Assembly: GCA_965216515.1 (NCBI GenBank)
Contig: OZ244173.1
Span: 3,286,001-3,350,000 of the forward strand
Direction: 5' to 3'
Source of the DNA: CAXMRP01 sp965216515
GTDB taxonomy: Bacteria; Pseudomonadota; Alphaproteobacteria; Rhizobiales; Afifellaceae
Length of the DNA: 64,000 bases
The notes under the pieces are model-generated. The model was given only the letters and a program-made list of their open reading frames with translations. It did no database searches and was not told the origin of the DNA. The translations under genes and the position numbers were made by a program. Shown here in pieces: positions 8,516-16,730 of this stretch. Position 1 is the stretch's first letter; each line of letters opens with the position of its first letter.

Positions 8516-9544
8516 ATGCGTTCCGGCCGCACAATCCACATTGTCGGGTGCCACGCGGAAGGTGAGGTCGGCGATGTGATTGTCGGTGGTGTCGCGCCGC
8601 CGCCGGGCGACACCTTGTGGGAGCAGTCCCGCTGGATCGCGCAAGACGGCGGATTGCGGCAATTCCTTCTCAATGAACCTCGCGGCGGTGTCTTTCGCCA
8701 TGTGAATCTTCTGGTGCCGCCGAAAAATCCGTCCGCGGTGATGGGCTTTATCATCATGGAGCCGGTCCATACGCCGCCCATGTCCGGCTCCAATTCGATC
8801 TGTGTGGCCACGGTCTTGCTCGATACGGGAATTGTACCCGTGTCGGAGCCGGAGACCCGCTTCACACTTGAAGCGCCCGGCGGGTTGGTCGAGGTGGTTG
8901 CGCGATGCCGCGACGGCAAGGCGCAGTCGGTCGGCATTACCAACCTGCCAAGCTTTGCAGATCGCCTTGATGCGACACTCGAAGTGGAGGGGGTCGGGGC
9001 GCTGTCCGTGGATACGGCATATGGCGGCGACAGTTTCGTTCTGGTCGATGCGGCGTCGCTGGGCTTTTCGCTGACGGCGGACGAGGCCCGGGAGCTTGCC
9101 GAAACCGGCATGAAAATCGTGCAGGCGTCCAACGAACAGTTGGGATTCCGGCATCCGGCCCTTGCCGACTGGACCCACTATTCATTCTGTCAGTTCACGG
9201 CGCCCGTTCAGGTGATCGACGGCGTTAAGACGGGCCGGAACACGGTGGCCATTGAACCGGGCAAACTGGATCGCTCGCCGACCGGCACGGGGTGTTCTGC
9301 CCGTATGGCCGTATTGCACGCCAGAGGTGAACTGGCGGTCGGTGAAATGTTCCGTGGCGTATCGATCATTGGCAGTCACTTCGACTGCCATATTGAATCG
9401 GTTTCCGATATCAACGGCACCACGGCGATCCGGCCATTCATCTCCGGTCGCGCCTGGATCACCGGCATCCATCAGGTGATGCTTGACCCCGATGATCCCT
9501 GGCCGCGCGGGTACCGGGTAGGCGACACGTGGCCCGGTTGTTGA
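8516..9544 (+). CDS. proline racemase family protein, probable trans-3-hydroxyproline dehydratase type
   Basis: The product is 342 aa and a full-length proline-racemase-superfamily enzyme. Start ATG 8516 lies one base after the upstream stop. Racemases use two catalytic cysteines. Here the first site reads MSGSNSIC with Ser90, and the second reads DRSPTGTGCSAR with Thr256, and Cys260 four residues later. Known trans-3-hydroxy-L-proline dehydratases have Thr at the second site, and some bifunctional epimerase/dehydratases have Ser at the first. A dehydratase giving delta1-pyrroline-2-carboxylate is therefore more likely than a racemase. It is the last gene of the operon, followed by a hairpin. 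Confidence 0.88.
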   Translation: MRSGRTIHIVGCHAEGEVGDVIVGGVAPPPGDTLWEQSRWIAQDGGLRQFLLNEPRGGVFRHVNLLVPPKNPSAVMGFIIMEPVHTPPMSGSNSICVATVLLDTGIVPVSEPETRFTLEAPGGLVEVVARCRDGKAQSVGITNLPSFADRLDATLEVEGVGALSVDTAYGGDSFVLVDAASLGFSLTADEARELAETGMKIVQASNEQLGFRHPALADWTHYSFCQFTAPVQVIDGVKTGRNTVAIEPGKLDRSPTGTGCSARMAVLHARGELAVGEMFRGVSIIGSHFDCHIESVSDINGTTAIRPFISGRAWITGIHQVMLDPDDPWPRGYRVGDTWPGC

Positions 9545-9581
9545 GCGCATGCAGCCATCGGCGGTTCGTCCGATGTGCCTG

Positions 9582-9601
9582 TCCGGCGCTTTGGTGCCGG
9601 A
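9582..9601. terminator. hairpin between convergent genes
   Basis: TCCGGCGC (9582-9589) pairs with GTGCCGGA (9594-9601) around a TTTG loop, with one G-U pair. It lies between the rightward proline-racemase-type gene and the leftward VOC gene. No clear U-tract follows on either strand, so termination is only suggested by position. Confidence 0.35.
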
Positions 9602-9642
9602 TTGCGCATTCGTTCTGACGCGCCAATGTTCAGACAGTGAAT

Positions 9643-10164
9643 TCAGCGATCTGGAATCTGGCTTGCGTCATCGGTGTTGGCCAGAACCTGCTCGTATCGG
9701 TGCGACATGATTTCAATCACATTGCCGAAGGGGTCTTCGCAGTAGCAGATTTTCACCTTCCCGCCGGGAATGAGTTCCCATATCCGGGATCGTTTCCTGC
9801 CGCCGTTTTCGACAATCTCGTTAACTTTTGCTTCGACGTCATGGTGGGTGAAACCGACATGGAAGAAGCCGTTCTTCCAGTACTCCATCGTATCGTCGCG
9901 CCGTTCGGGTTTTGGCTCAAGAAACTCAAACAGTTCAAAACCGACACCGTCGGCCGTCACCATGTGGGCGATCTTCATGCCGCCATAGCGTTCGCCACAG
10001 ATATCCGATGACAGATTGCCGAAATGGGTGCCGTCCGGCCGCACCTCGGCAGGACCGGCGATCAGAACCAGGCCGAAGACCTTGCGGTACCAAGCCATGG
10101 CTTCGTTGATGTCGGGAACGGAGACGCCGACGTGATTGAACGCGTGCGCGTGTGTCTGGGGCAT
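9643..10164 (-). CDS. VOC family (glyoxalase/dioxygenase-like) protein
   Basis: The product is 173 aa with one vicinal-oxygen-chelate module. It opens HAFNHVGVSVPDINEAMAWY and closes with CEDPFGNVIEIMSHRYE. His near position 10, His in FHVGFTH and Glu in GNVIEIM are plausible metal ligands. Such proteins act as metal-dependent isomerases, lyases or epimerases on small 2-oxo compounds. The ATG at 10164 begins the recognisable domain. It is the last gene of the leftward operon from 15644, 19 bp after the dehydrogenase. Confidence 0.88.
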   Translation of the reverse strand: MPQTHAHAFNHVGVSVPDINEAMAWYRKVFGLVLIAGPAEVRPDGTHFGNLSSDICGERYGGMKIAHMVTADGVGFELFEFLEPKPERRDDTMEYWKNGFFHVGFTHHDVEAKVNEIVENGGRKRSRIWELIPGGKVKICYCEDPFGNVIEIMSHRYEQVLANTDDASQIPDR

Positions 10165-10183
10165 TGGCTCGCTCGTCTCGTGC

Positions 10184-11182
10184 TTACAGGTGAACGACCT
10201 GGCCTGTGGCGGCGGATTCCTCGGCGGCAAGGGCGGCTTGGAGCGCCGCCATCGATTCTTCGGGCGTAATGACGGCCGGTGCGCTGTCGGTCAGGCAGCA
10301 CTGGGCAAAATAGCTGAGCTCTTCACGCAATGCGCCGGTTGTCATTCCCCGCAACTGGGGCCAGTAGGTCGTATCGGGGCTTCTGAAACCATCCTTGGTA
10401 CAAATACCGATATTGGGGAATGTGTCCTGGACATGGACAAAGCCGTCCGAACCGATAATGCTCATGCGCTCGTCGATATCGAACGGTGTTTTGTCGGGCA
10501 TGCACCAGACCGTCTCCAAGGTCGCGGTCGCGCCATTGTCGAATCGGTACATGGTTTGTCCGATGTCGGGATATTTGAGCCCGCGCAGATCAACAGTCTG
10601 GGCGTAGGCGCTGACCACCTTCGCTCCCGTGAACCACAGCATTAGATCGGTGTCGTGGATCGCGTCGCCAACGATCGGTCCGATCTTGTTCAGGATTTCC
10701 GGTGTCCAGGCGGCCGGAATGTTCCGCCGCGAACTCAAGGACAGGATTTTGCCGATCGCTCCGGCTTCGATCTCTCGCTTGGCCGTCGCGTAACGGGGAT
10801 TGAAACGGCATATGTGTCCGACCATCAGATGACCGCGTGCGGCCTTGGCCGCGTCGCAGATTTTCTGGCAGTCGGCGACGGTATGCGCCATCGGCTTTTC
10901 CAGGAACACATGCTTCCCGGCGTCCAGTGAGGCGATCACGGGTGCGGTATGCTGATCCCACATCGTCACCACACTCACCGCATCGATATCGGGATTGGCG
11001 AGCAGTTCATTGTAATCGGTGTAAAGCTGAGAAACCCCGTACTTCTTTCCAAGCGCCTCCAACCGCGACGAAGTGCGGGTACACAGCGCCGCCAACTCCA
11101 ATGTCGGAATTGCCGAAATTGCATCACTGTGGATTTCACCGAACCACCCCAGCCCGATGACACCGATCCTCACCTTTTCCAT
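10184..11182 (-). CDS. Gfo/Idh/MocA family oxidoreductase
   Basis: The product is 332 aa. An N-terminal Rossmann fold (IGVIGLGWFGEIH) is followed by the EKP motif (LEKPMAH) and a C-terminal alpha/beta domain with the His of DAIHDTDLM. This family oxidises sugars, inositols or amino-sugar derivatives with NAD(P). The ATG is preceded by AGGGAGC. It lies 28 bp downstream of the amidohydrolase in a leftward operon. A second family member (18994-20085) lies in the divergent partner operon. Confidence 0.92.
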   Translation of the reverse strand: MEKVRIGVIGLGWFGEIHSDAISAIPTLELAALCTRTSSRLEALGKKYGVSQLYTDYNELLANPDIDAVSVVTMWDQHTAPVIASLDAGKHVFLEKPMAHTVADCQKICDAAKAARGHLMVGHICRFNPRYATAKREIEAGAIGKILSLSSRRNIPAAWTPEILNKIGPIVGDAIHDTDLMLWFTGAKVVSAYAQTVDLRGLKYPDIGQTMYRFDNGATATLETVWCMPDKTPFDIDERMSIIGSDGFVHVQDTFPNIGICTKDGFRSPDTTYWPQLRGMTTGALREELSYFAQCCLTDSAPAVITPEESMAALQAALAAEESAATGQVVHL

Positions 11183-11210
11183 GCGTGCTGCTCCCTGATT
11201 TCGCTGGACA

Positions 11211-12662
11211 TCAACTTCTGCGAAGGAACCGGCCCGACCTGCCGGATCGTCCGCCACCGGCCGTCCAGGCGGTTTCGCCGTTGACGAACACATGCTCGAT
11301 CCCGGCGGCCGGCTGTTTCGGTTCGGCAAAGGTTGCCTTGTCAATAATCCGGTCCGCATCGAATACGACGAGGTCGGCATGGGCGCCCTCGGCAATCTTT
11401 CCGCGGTCCTTCAGGCCAAAATTCTGCGCGGAGAGGCCGGTCATTTTGTGAACGGCCTGCTCAAGGGAGAACAGGCCCTCCTCTCGGCAAAAGCGACCCA
11501 ATACTCTGGGGAAAGTTCCCCAAAGGCGTGGATGGGGGTGCGTATCGTGCGGCAGGCCGTCGGACCCGATCATTGTTGGCGGATAGGACAATATTCGGCG
11601 CATGTCGGCTTCATCCATTTGGAAATAGATCGCACCTGCCGGCGCCAGGCGGCGGGCGGCCTCGTGTTGGGAGCAGTTCCATTCCGCCGCGATGTCAGAC
11701 AGGTCCCGCCCGGCCAGTTCGGGATGGGGCACGGACCAGGAAACCGAAATCCGGATGTCGGGATCAACCATTTGCGGCTCCAGGACCGTGGAACCGGCGA
11801 CGTAGGGATATGCATCCAGCGAAATTCGCTGATGCGCCCTGGCCCTGTCGATGAGTGCCAGCGTCTCTTTGCTGCGGCCCCAATTTTTCGGGCCAGCGCA
11901 TTTGTGGTGAGATATGACGATCGGAACCTGCGCCCGGTTTGCGGTTTCAAACGACTCGCGCAAGGAATCCAGAACGCCGTCGTGCTCGTCGCGCATGTGG
12001 GTCGTGTAGATCCCGCCGACATCTGACAAAAGTTCCGCCAGGGCACAGACTTCGTCGATATCCGCCGGCGCGTTGGTCGTGTACCAGAGACCGGTGCTGA
12101 AGCCGATCGCCCCGGCTTCAAGTCCCTCGGCCAACCGGTCACGCATCCGGTCGATTTCAGCGGAATTGGCCTTGCGTTCGATATCGGCGACAACACCCAC
12201 GCGAAGCGTGCTGTGACCGACCTGAAGCGCGATGTTGACGGCCGGCTGCGCGGCATCCACAGCATCCGCATATTCGGCCACGGTTGCAAAGCGGTAGGCA
12301 GATCTGCCGCCCAGCAGATTTAGCGGGGGCGGTGGATCGATCGACGAAATCGGCGCCAGACTGATGCCGCAATTGCCCGCGATGACGGTGGTCACGCCCT
12401 GGCTGATCTTGGCCGTCATCGCGGGATCGGACAAGACGGCATTGTCGTCATGGGTGTGCACATCGATAAACCCGGGGGCAACGATGAACCCGGAGATATC
12501 CAGGCTGCGCTGCGCGGTTACATCCTGAAGATCCGGATTGCCGATGGCGTGTATGCGGCCGTCCCGTATGGACACGTCGGCGGTCCGCCGCTTCGAACCG
12601 GTGCCGTCAATCAGCACGCCATTTTTTAGGATCGTATCGGCTTGTCGGGTTTTCGCGGCCAT
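11211..12662 (-). CDS. N-acyl-D-amino-acid deacylase family amidohydrolase
   Basis: The product is 483 aa. The amidohydrolase barrel has metal-site motifs HTHDD (69-73), GNCG (96-99), HMRDEHDG, SHHK and IGSDGLPHD. This order is typical of D-aminoacylases, which release D-amino acids from N-acyl derivatives, and of related D-hydantoinase-like enzymes. ATG 12662 overlaps the regulator stop as TGATG, so I prefer it to TTG 12665. It has no signal peptide and is cytosolic. It is the only gene in the operon that hints at the substrate: an N-acyl or amide-linked compound brought in by the divergent importer. Confidence 0.9.
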   Translation of the reverse strand: MAAKTRQADTILKNGVLIDGTGSKRRTADVSIRDGRIHAIGNPDLQDVTAQRSLDISGFIVAPGFIDVHTHDDNAVLSDPAMTAKISQGVTTVIAGNCGISLAPISSIDPPPPLNLLGGRSAYRFATVAEYADAVDAAQPAVNIALQVGHSTLRVGVVADIERKANSAEIDRMRDRLAEGLEAGAIGFSTGLWYTTNAPADIDEVCALAELLSDVGGIYTTHMRDEHDGVLDSLRESFETANRAQVPIVISHHKCAGPKNWGRSKETLALIDRARAHQRISLDAYPYVAGSTVLEPQMVDPDIRISVSWSVPHPELAGRDLSDIAAEWNCSQHEAARRLAPAGAIYFQMDEADMRRILSYPPTMIGSDGLPHDTHPHPRLWGTFPRVLGRFCREEGLFSLEQAVHKMTGLSAQNFGLKDRGKIAEGAHADLVVFDADRIIDKATFAEPKQPAAGIEHVFVNGETAWTAGGGRSGRSGRFLRRS

Positions 12663-13627
12663 CAATCACCCAGCGGTTCCAGGACATCACCCTCCCGCAT
12701 GCTCATCAAATTGAGCTTGACGCGTCTTAGTGTCTCCTGGCCTGGCGGGCCAAGCTGAAAGGCGACGCCCGTTGCCAGCAAATCAAGCGCGGCAAGAAAT
12801 GCAAACCGCGATGCCGTCGGCTTCAGAACATTCACGGTTTCCGGCACTTCCACTGTCAGGCTGATCTTGACGGCTTCCGCAAGCTCGGAGCCCGGTCGCG
12901 TCAGGGCAACCACCGTTGCGCCGTATTGTTGGGCGATCTCGGTCGCCTCCAGCAACTCGCGTGTTCGGCCGGTTGCCGAGATGACGATGACGACATCATC
13001 GGGTCGAACCGTTGCCACCACCATTCGCATCAAATAGGTGTCGGTGTAGGCGACAACGCTGATGCCGAAACGAAACAGCCGGTATTGCATGTCCTGGGCC
13101 AACGATGTCGAACCGCCGCCCAGACCGAAAACAAACACCCGTTTGGCTTCCGCGATGTGCTTGATAGCGTTTTGCACGGTCCCGGGGTCCAATTGCCGCT
13201 CCGCGAGTCCGATCGCCTGCCTGGCTTGTCCAAACACGGCGTTCCAATAAGGCGCCGCCGCATTCTCCGGTCTGGTCGCCGCCTCCACAGAGGACTTCGT
13301 CCCCACGACCAGGCTCTGCGCCAGTCTCAGCTTGAAATCGCGGACACCCTGGCATCCCATTGCGCGACAAAATCTTGTGACGGTCGGTTCGCTGACGCCC
13401 GCGGCCTGCGCGAGTTGCGAGTTGCTGGCGCGGATGGCCGATTCAATGTCCTTGAGCACAACGTCTGCAACGCGCTTTTCGGCCGGTCGAAGCTCCCGCC
13501 GCGATCGCGTCAACCGCGAGATCAGATCGTCAAACTCCAGGCGACCGTTATCATCGGCAACATCGACCGCTGCTGACACCTGCGGATCGGTTTCCTCTGA
13601 TGAGATGTCGTGTTTGTCGTTTTTCAC
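12662..13627 (-). CDS. MurR/RpiR family transcriptional regulator
   Basis: The product is 321 aa. An RpiR-type N-terminal helix-turn-helix domain spans about residues 35-110 (SQLAQAAGVSEPTVTRFCRAMG). A C-terminal SIS sugar-phosphate-binding domain spans about 150-300 (VFVFGLGGGSTSLAQ, VVIVISATGRTRE). I use GTG 13627, where the unstructured N-terminus begins, because upstream sequence belongs to no family and overlaps the SDR gene. It is encoded within the operon it probably controls. Its likely sites are the paired ATGTARG..ACTTA elements at 15686 and 15771. A phosphorylated sugar is the usual effector. Confidence 0.88.
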   Translation of the reverse strand: MKNDKHDISSEETDPQVSAAVDVADDNGRLEFDDLISRLTRSRRELRPAEKRVADVVLKDIESAIRASNSQLAQAAGVSEPTVTRFCRAMGCQGVRDFKLRLAQSLVVGTKSSVEAATRPENAAAPYWNAVFGQARQAIGLAERQLDPGTVQNAIKHIAEAKRVFVFGLGGGSTSLAQDMQYRLFRFGISVVAYTDTYLMRMVVATVRPDDVVIVISATGRTRELLEATEIAQQYGATVVALTRPGSELAEAVKISLTVEVPETVNVLKPTASRFAFLAALDLLATGVAFQLGPPGQETLRRVKLNLMSMREGDVLEPLGD

Positions 13628-13671
13628 TTGGTGTCGTTTCCGTTCCCGATGGTGGCCGCCCCATCGACGTA

Positions 13672-14460
13672 TCAGAATTCCAGTTGTGTGATCTCCCGCG
13701 TCATGACGATATTGCCGGCGGACAGACCGCAGTCCACCGGCAGGACGGCACCGGTGATCGCGGCGGCTTCGCTCGATGCCAGAAATGCGGCGGCATTGGC
13801 GATATCCTGCGGATCGGCGATGCGCCGCAACGGATACCATTCGACCAGCTTTTCAAAAATCTCCGGTTCCCGATTGACGCGATGATCCCAGATCGGCGTG
13901 CGCACTGTGCCAGGGCAGACCATATTCGCACGTATGCCAAATCGACCGTATTCCATCGCCAAAGCCTTGATGTGGCTGATCAATCCGGCTTTTGCAGCGC
14001 TGTATGCGGGATCACCCAGAGATGTCGAACCGTTGACGGAGCCGATTGTGATGATCACGCCACCGCCTGCCGTTTTCATGTCGTCCAACGCATGCGACGT
14101 GCAGTGATAGGCGCCGTTCAGATTGCCGTTGACATCGTGGCACCAGCTTTCACCGGTGGTTGTCTCCAGGTTGCTGGCGCTTGAATATCCTGCATTGTTG
14201 ATCAGGATGTCGATCGGCCCGAGTGCCTCGCGCAGTTCGTCGAAGGACGAAGCAACCTGTTCCGCCGACGCGATATCCGCGACCGAAGCGGCCGCTTGCA
14301 GACCCTCGTCGCGGAGCGTCTGCGCAAATCCGTGGACGCTGTCATTTTTGTCGATCAAGGCGACGGTCGCGCCCCGGCCGGCAAATGTCCGGGTAATCAC
14401 CTGGCCGATGCCGCCGGCGGCTCCTGTCACGAGTGCGTTCTTGCCGGAAAAGCCGCTCAT
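13672..14460 (-). CDS. SDR-family oxidoreductase
   Basis: The product is 262 aa and a classical short-chain dehydrogenase. Its motifs are TGAAGGIG near residue 11, NNAGYSS, the active-site Ser in TIGSVNG and YSAAKAG. The ending VLPVDCGLSAGN is standard. The start ATG overlaps the upstream stop by four bases, so it is translationally coupled to the uncharacterised protein before it. It probably oxidises a hydroxyl group of the imported compound or its product. Confidence 0.92.
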   Translation of the reverse strand: MSGFSGKNALVTGAAGGIGQVITRTFAGRGATVALIDKNDSVHGFAQTLRDEGLQAAASVADIASAEQVASSFDELREALGPIDILINNAGYSSASNLETTTGESWCHDVNGNLNGAYHCTSHALDDMKTAGGGVIITIGSVNGSTSLGDPAYSAAKAGLISHIKALAMEYGRFGIRANMVCPGTVRTPIWDHRVNREPEIFEKLVEWYPLRRIADPQDIANAAAFLASSEAAAITGAVLPVDCGLSAGNIVMTREITQLEF

Positions 14461-15644
14461 CGTCTTTTCTCCGGCGCCGACATCGCCTCGCGAATCCAGT
14501 CGAGACTCTGTTTCTTCAAATGACCGTAATTGTAGAAGGCCAGATCGCTGACCCCGCCGGACGTCAGCGCGGCGACGGCGGCGACAACCTGCGCACGATC
14601 GGCCAGATCGGGGTAGCCCGGGCGCAAGATGCCGCGTAGCTTTTGCGCACCGCCGCACCGCCGCGACACATCGTGAAGATCGCAGGCAATCCGGTCCGCG
14701 CCCGGCTCGTAGAAACAAACCTCGACATAATCGGCCACTTTCGCCAACTGCCCGATGTCGCTTCCTTCGTACCAGGCGCCGCCGGTCGGGCGGGCGACTG
14801 AAGGTATGACGGAAACGGTCACGTCGTCGCCGACCGCTGTCTTGATCTCCTTCACCAGCGATTCCACAACCCTGCACCGCCAGCGAAACAGCGCGGCCAA
14901 ATCCGGGTCGCAGATCAGATCCGCTGCCCAGAACGCGTCGGACATGTCGTCGGGAAAGTCGACATCCGAGGACAGGTAGGAACTGACCGCATCCGCGACC
15001 CGCTTTCGCAATCCGTGCGCGTCGATTCCCGCCGCGGTCGCACCCTCAAGGCAGTGCGCGCAAAAGCATAAGCCAAGCAGATTGTTCAGCCAGGTGTTCT
15101 GCCTGAGCAGCGCAAATTCATGATGGTATCCGTGCACGAAGGGGAGGAAGCCTGGCGTCTCCAGCGTTATGCCGGCAACGGAATAGCGATCCGCCAGGTC
15201 CGAACACAGTGCGACGGCGTACGCGCGCGCCGAGGGTGCCGAAGGACAGAGATTGTAGATGTAACGGTCGCCAAACGCATTGGTTACACAACAATGCGGA
15301 TGCCTTTGCCCGAGAAGCGAATTGTGCATCAACACCATCCAGGCATAGACGTCCATATCACCCCGATTGCAGCAATCCTCCAGAACATCCTGTTGCGAAA
15401 GCAGGCTGTTCTCGACGGGCTGGATCTCGCCGTATCGGCTGGGATCTGTCTTGAAATAGGCTGTTCCGTCTTCCGGGAAATAGACCTTGCCGTTTCGGCC
15501 GTTGGGACGGAGAAATTTGCCCGCATGATAGGCGCAGGCAAGCGTAATCGTGTTGATATGCCTTGATTGGAGGTCCTCGGCGAATGACCGCGCGCCGACC
15601 TCGGCGACATCCCACGCATAGCAGTACATGGATCGATAGGCCAA
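14457..15644 (-). CDS. uncharacterised cysteine-rich barrel-like protein
   Basis: The product is 395 aa with no recognised function. The pattern of strand-like segments, such as INTITLACAYHAGKFL and YSVAGITLETPG, looks like a (beta/alpha)8 barrel of glycosidase type, but this is a guess. It is rich in Cys and His: residues include CC in LEDCCNRG, HPHCC, LCP and the pair CFCAHC, which could bind metal. There is no signal peptide. No ATG is well placed. TTG 15644 has AGAGGAG eight bases upstream, and TTG 15650 and ATG 15629 are alternatives. It is the first gene of the leftward operon, opposite the importer. Confidence 0.8.
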   Translation of the reverse strand: MAYRSMYCYAWDVAEVGARSFAEDLQSRHINTITLACAYHAGKFLRPNGRNGKVYFPEDGTAYFKTDPSRYGEIQPVENSLLSQQDVLEDCCNRGDMDVYAWMVLMHNSLLGQRHPHCCVTNAFGDRYIYNLCPSAPSARAYAVALCSDLADRYSVAGITLETPGFLPFVHGYHHEFALLRQNTWLNNLLGLCFCAHCLEGATAAGIDAHGLRKRVADAVSSYLSSDVDFPDDMSDAFWAADLICDPDLAALFRWRCRVVESLVKEIKTAVGDDVTVSVIPSVARPTGGAWYEGSDIGQLAKVADYVEVCFYEPGADRIACDLHDVSRRCGGAQKLRGILRPGYPDLADRAQVVAAVAALTSGGVSDLAFYNYGHLKKQSLDWIREAMSAPEKRR

Positions 15645-15685
15645 CGGCAACTCTCCTCTGAACCGCCGCCTGACGGTATCAGATA

Positions 15686-15700
15686 ATGTAGGTAACTTAT
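15686..15700. promoter_or_regulatory. putative RpiR operator, site 1
   Basis: ATGTAGGTAACTTAT is a partial inverted repeat 42 bp upstream of the leftward operon start. It matches site 2 at 11 of 15 positions. The layout recalls RpiR-family (HexR-like) sites of the TGTA..TACA kind. The adjacent operon encodes an RpiR regulator, the obvious binder. Confidence 0.45.
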
Positions 15701-15770
15701 ATAATAAATAAAATCATGATTGGCAAAAATCAGGGATTTTGGGAATTCACCAATTGCGTAAATTGGATAT

Positions 15771-15785
15771 ATGTAAGATACTTAC
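15771..15785. promoter_or_regulatory. putative RpiR operator, site 2
   Basis: ATGTAAGATACTTAC contains the perfect inverted repeat GTAAG-ATA-CTTAC (15773-15785). Its start is 85 bp from the start of site 1, close to eight helical turns. That would allow a looped complex controlling both divergent operons. Confidence 0.5.
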
Positions 15786-15902
15786 CAACCTAAGCCGGAG
15801 GTCTGGCGGTATGTTTGTCGACGATTTGCCGCTGGGCCGGGCATCGTATTTGGTGGACGGGAGTGGTGCGGCCGTACTCCGGCCACTGTTGGGAGCAGGT
15901 GC

Positions 15903-16706
15903 ATGAGCGGGACCGGCACGTCGAAACTGATTGTCGACAATGCCACCAAATATTACGCCACCAAATCCGGCCCTCTGCATGCACTCGACAATGTGTCCAT
16001 GCAGGTCAAGGAAAGCGAGTTTGCGTGCGTTGTCGGGCCGTCAGGCTGCGGGAAAACGACTCTTCTCTGGTCCATAGCCGGCCTGCATTCGTTGACGGGC
16101 GGCGATGTTATCCTCGACGGTGAGAGAGTTACCGGACCCCACCCGCAGATCGGCATGGTTTTTCAGGAAGCCAATCTCCTGCCGTGGCGAAATCTCGACA
16201 AGAACATCGAGTTTCCCTTCGAGATAAAGCGGCAGAAGCCGGACCGCGAGCATATTGATCGTCTGATTGATCGGGTCGGGCTGAACGGGTTTGGCGGCAA
16301 GTTTCCCAGGGAGCTCTCCGGCGGCATGCAGCAGCGCGCCGCAATTGTCAGGGCACTGTCGTTCAATCCCTCGCTGTTGCTGATGGATGAGCCGTTTGGC
16401 GCGCTCGATGCGTTCACGCGCGATGAGATGAACCTCCTGGTTGAGGAAATCTGGCTGGAAACGCGAAAGACAATCGTCTTCATTACCCACAACATCACAG
16501 AAGCGGTGTTCTTGTCGGACCGGGTATTTGTCATGTCTTCGAGACCGGGGCGCATTGCCAAGATTTTCGAGATCGGTTTTCCCCGGCCCAGAACGCTCGA
16601 TCTGCTGGCGACCCGGGAGGTTTTCGATCTGGTCAATGAAATCAAGGCGGAGATCGAGCATGAGCCGCCGCAGGCAACAAACGAGCTGGCAGCCAATCCG
16701 GCCTAG
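15903..16706 (+). CDS. NitT/TauT-type ABC transporter ATP-binding protein
   Basis: The product is 267 aa with Walker A GPSGCGKTT, Q-loop VFQEANLLPWRN, signature LSGGMQQRAAIVRAL and Walker B LLLMDEPFGALD. LLPWRN and LSGGMQQR are typical of the nitrate/taurine/sulfonate/pyrimidine-precursor transporter ATPases. It is the first gene of the rightward operon, with permease and binding protein following. The ATP subunit sits on the cytosolic face. Confidence 0.93.
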   Translation: MSGTGTSKLIVDNATKYYATKSGPLHALDNVSMQVKESEFACVVGPSGCGKTTLLWSIAGLHSLTGGDVILDGERVTGPHPQIGMVFQEANLLPWRNLDKNIEFPFEIKRQKPDREHIDRLIDRVGLNGFGGKFPRELSGGMQQRAAIVRALSFNPSLLLMDEPFGALDAFTRDEMNLLVEEIWLETRKTIVFITHNITEAVFLSDRVFVMSSRPGRIAKIFEIGFPRPRTLDLLATREVFDLVNEIKAEIEHEPPQATNELAANPA

Positions 16707-16730
16707 GAATATGTGAGGGAAATCAGCCGC

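Larger units (their letters stand above)
15645..15902. promoter_or_regulatory. AT-rich divergent control region
   Basis: This 258-bp gap separates two divergent operons. Bases 15685-15785 are strikingly AT-rich against the GC-rich genome. Besides the two ATGTARG..ACTTA sites it holds CCAATT-GCGTA-AATTGG (15750-15766) and AAAATC-AGG-GATTTT (15726-15740). Promoters for both directions must lie here. I could not place -35 and -10 boxes with certainty. Confidence 0.6.
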
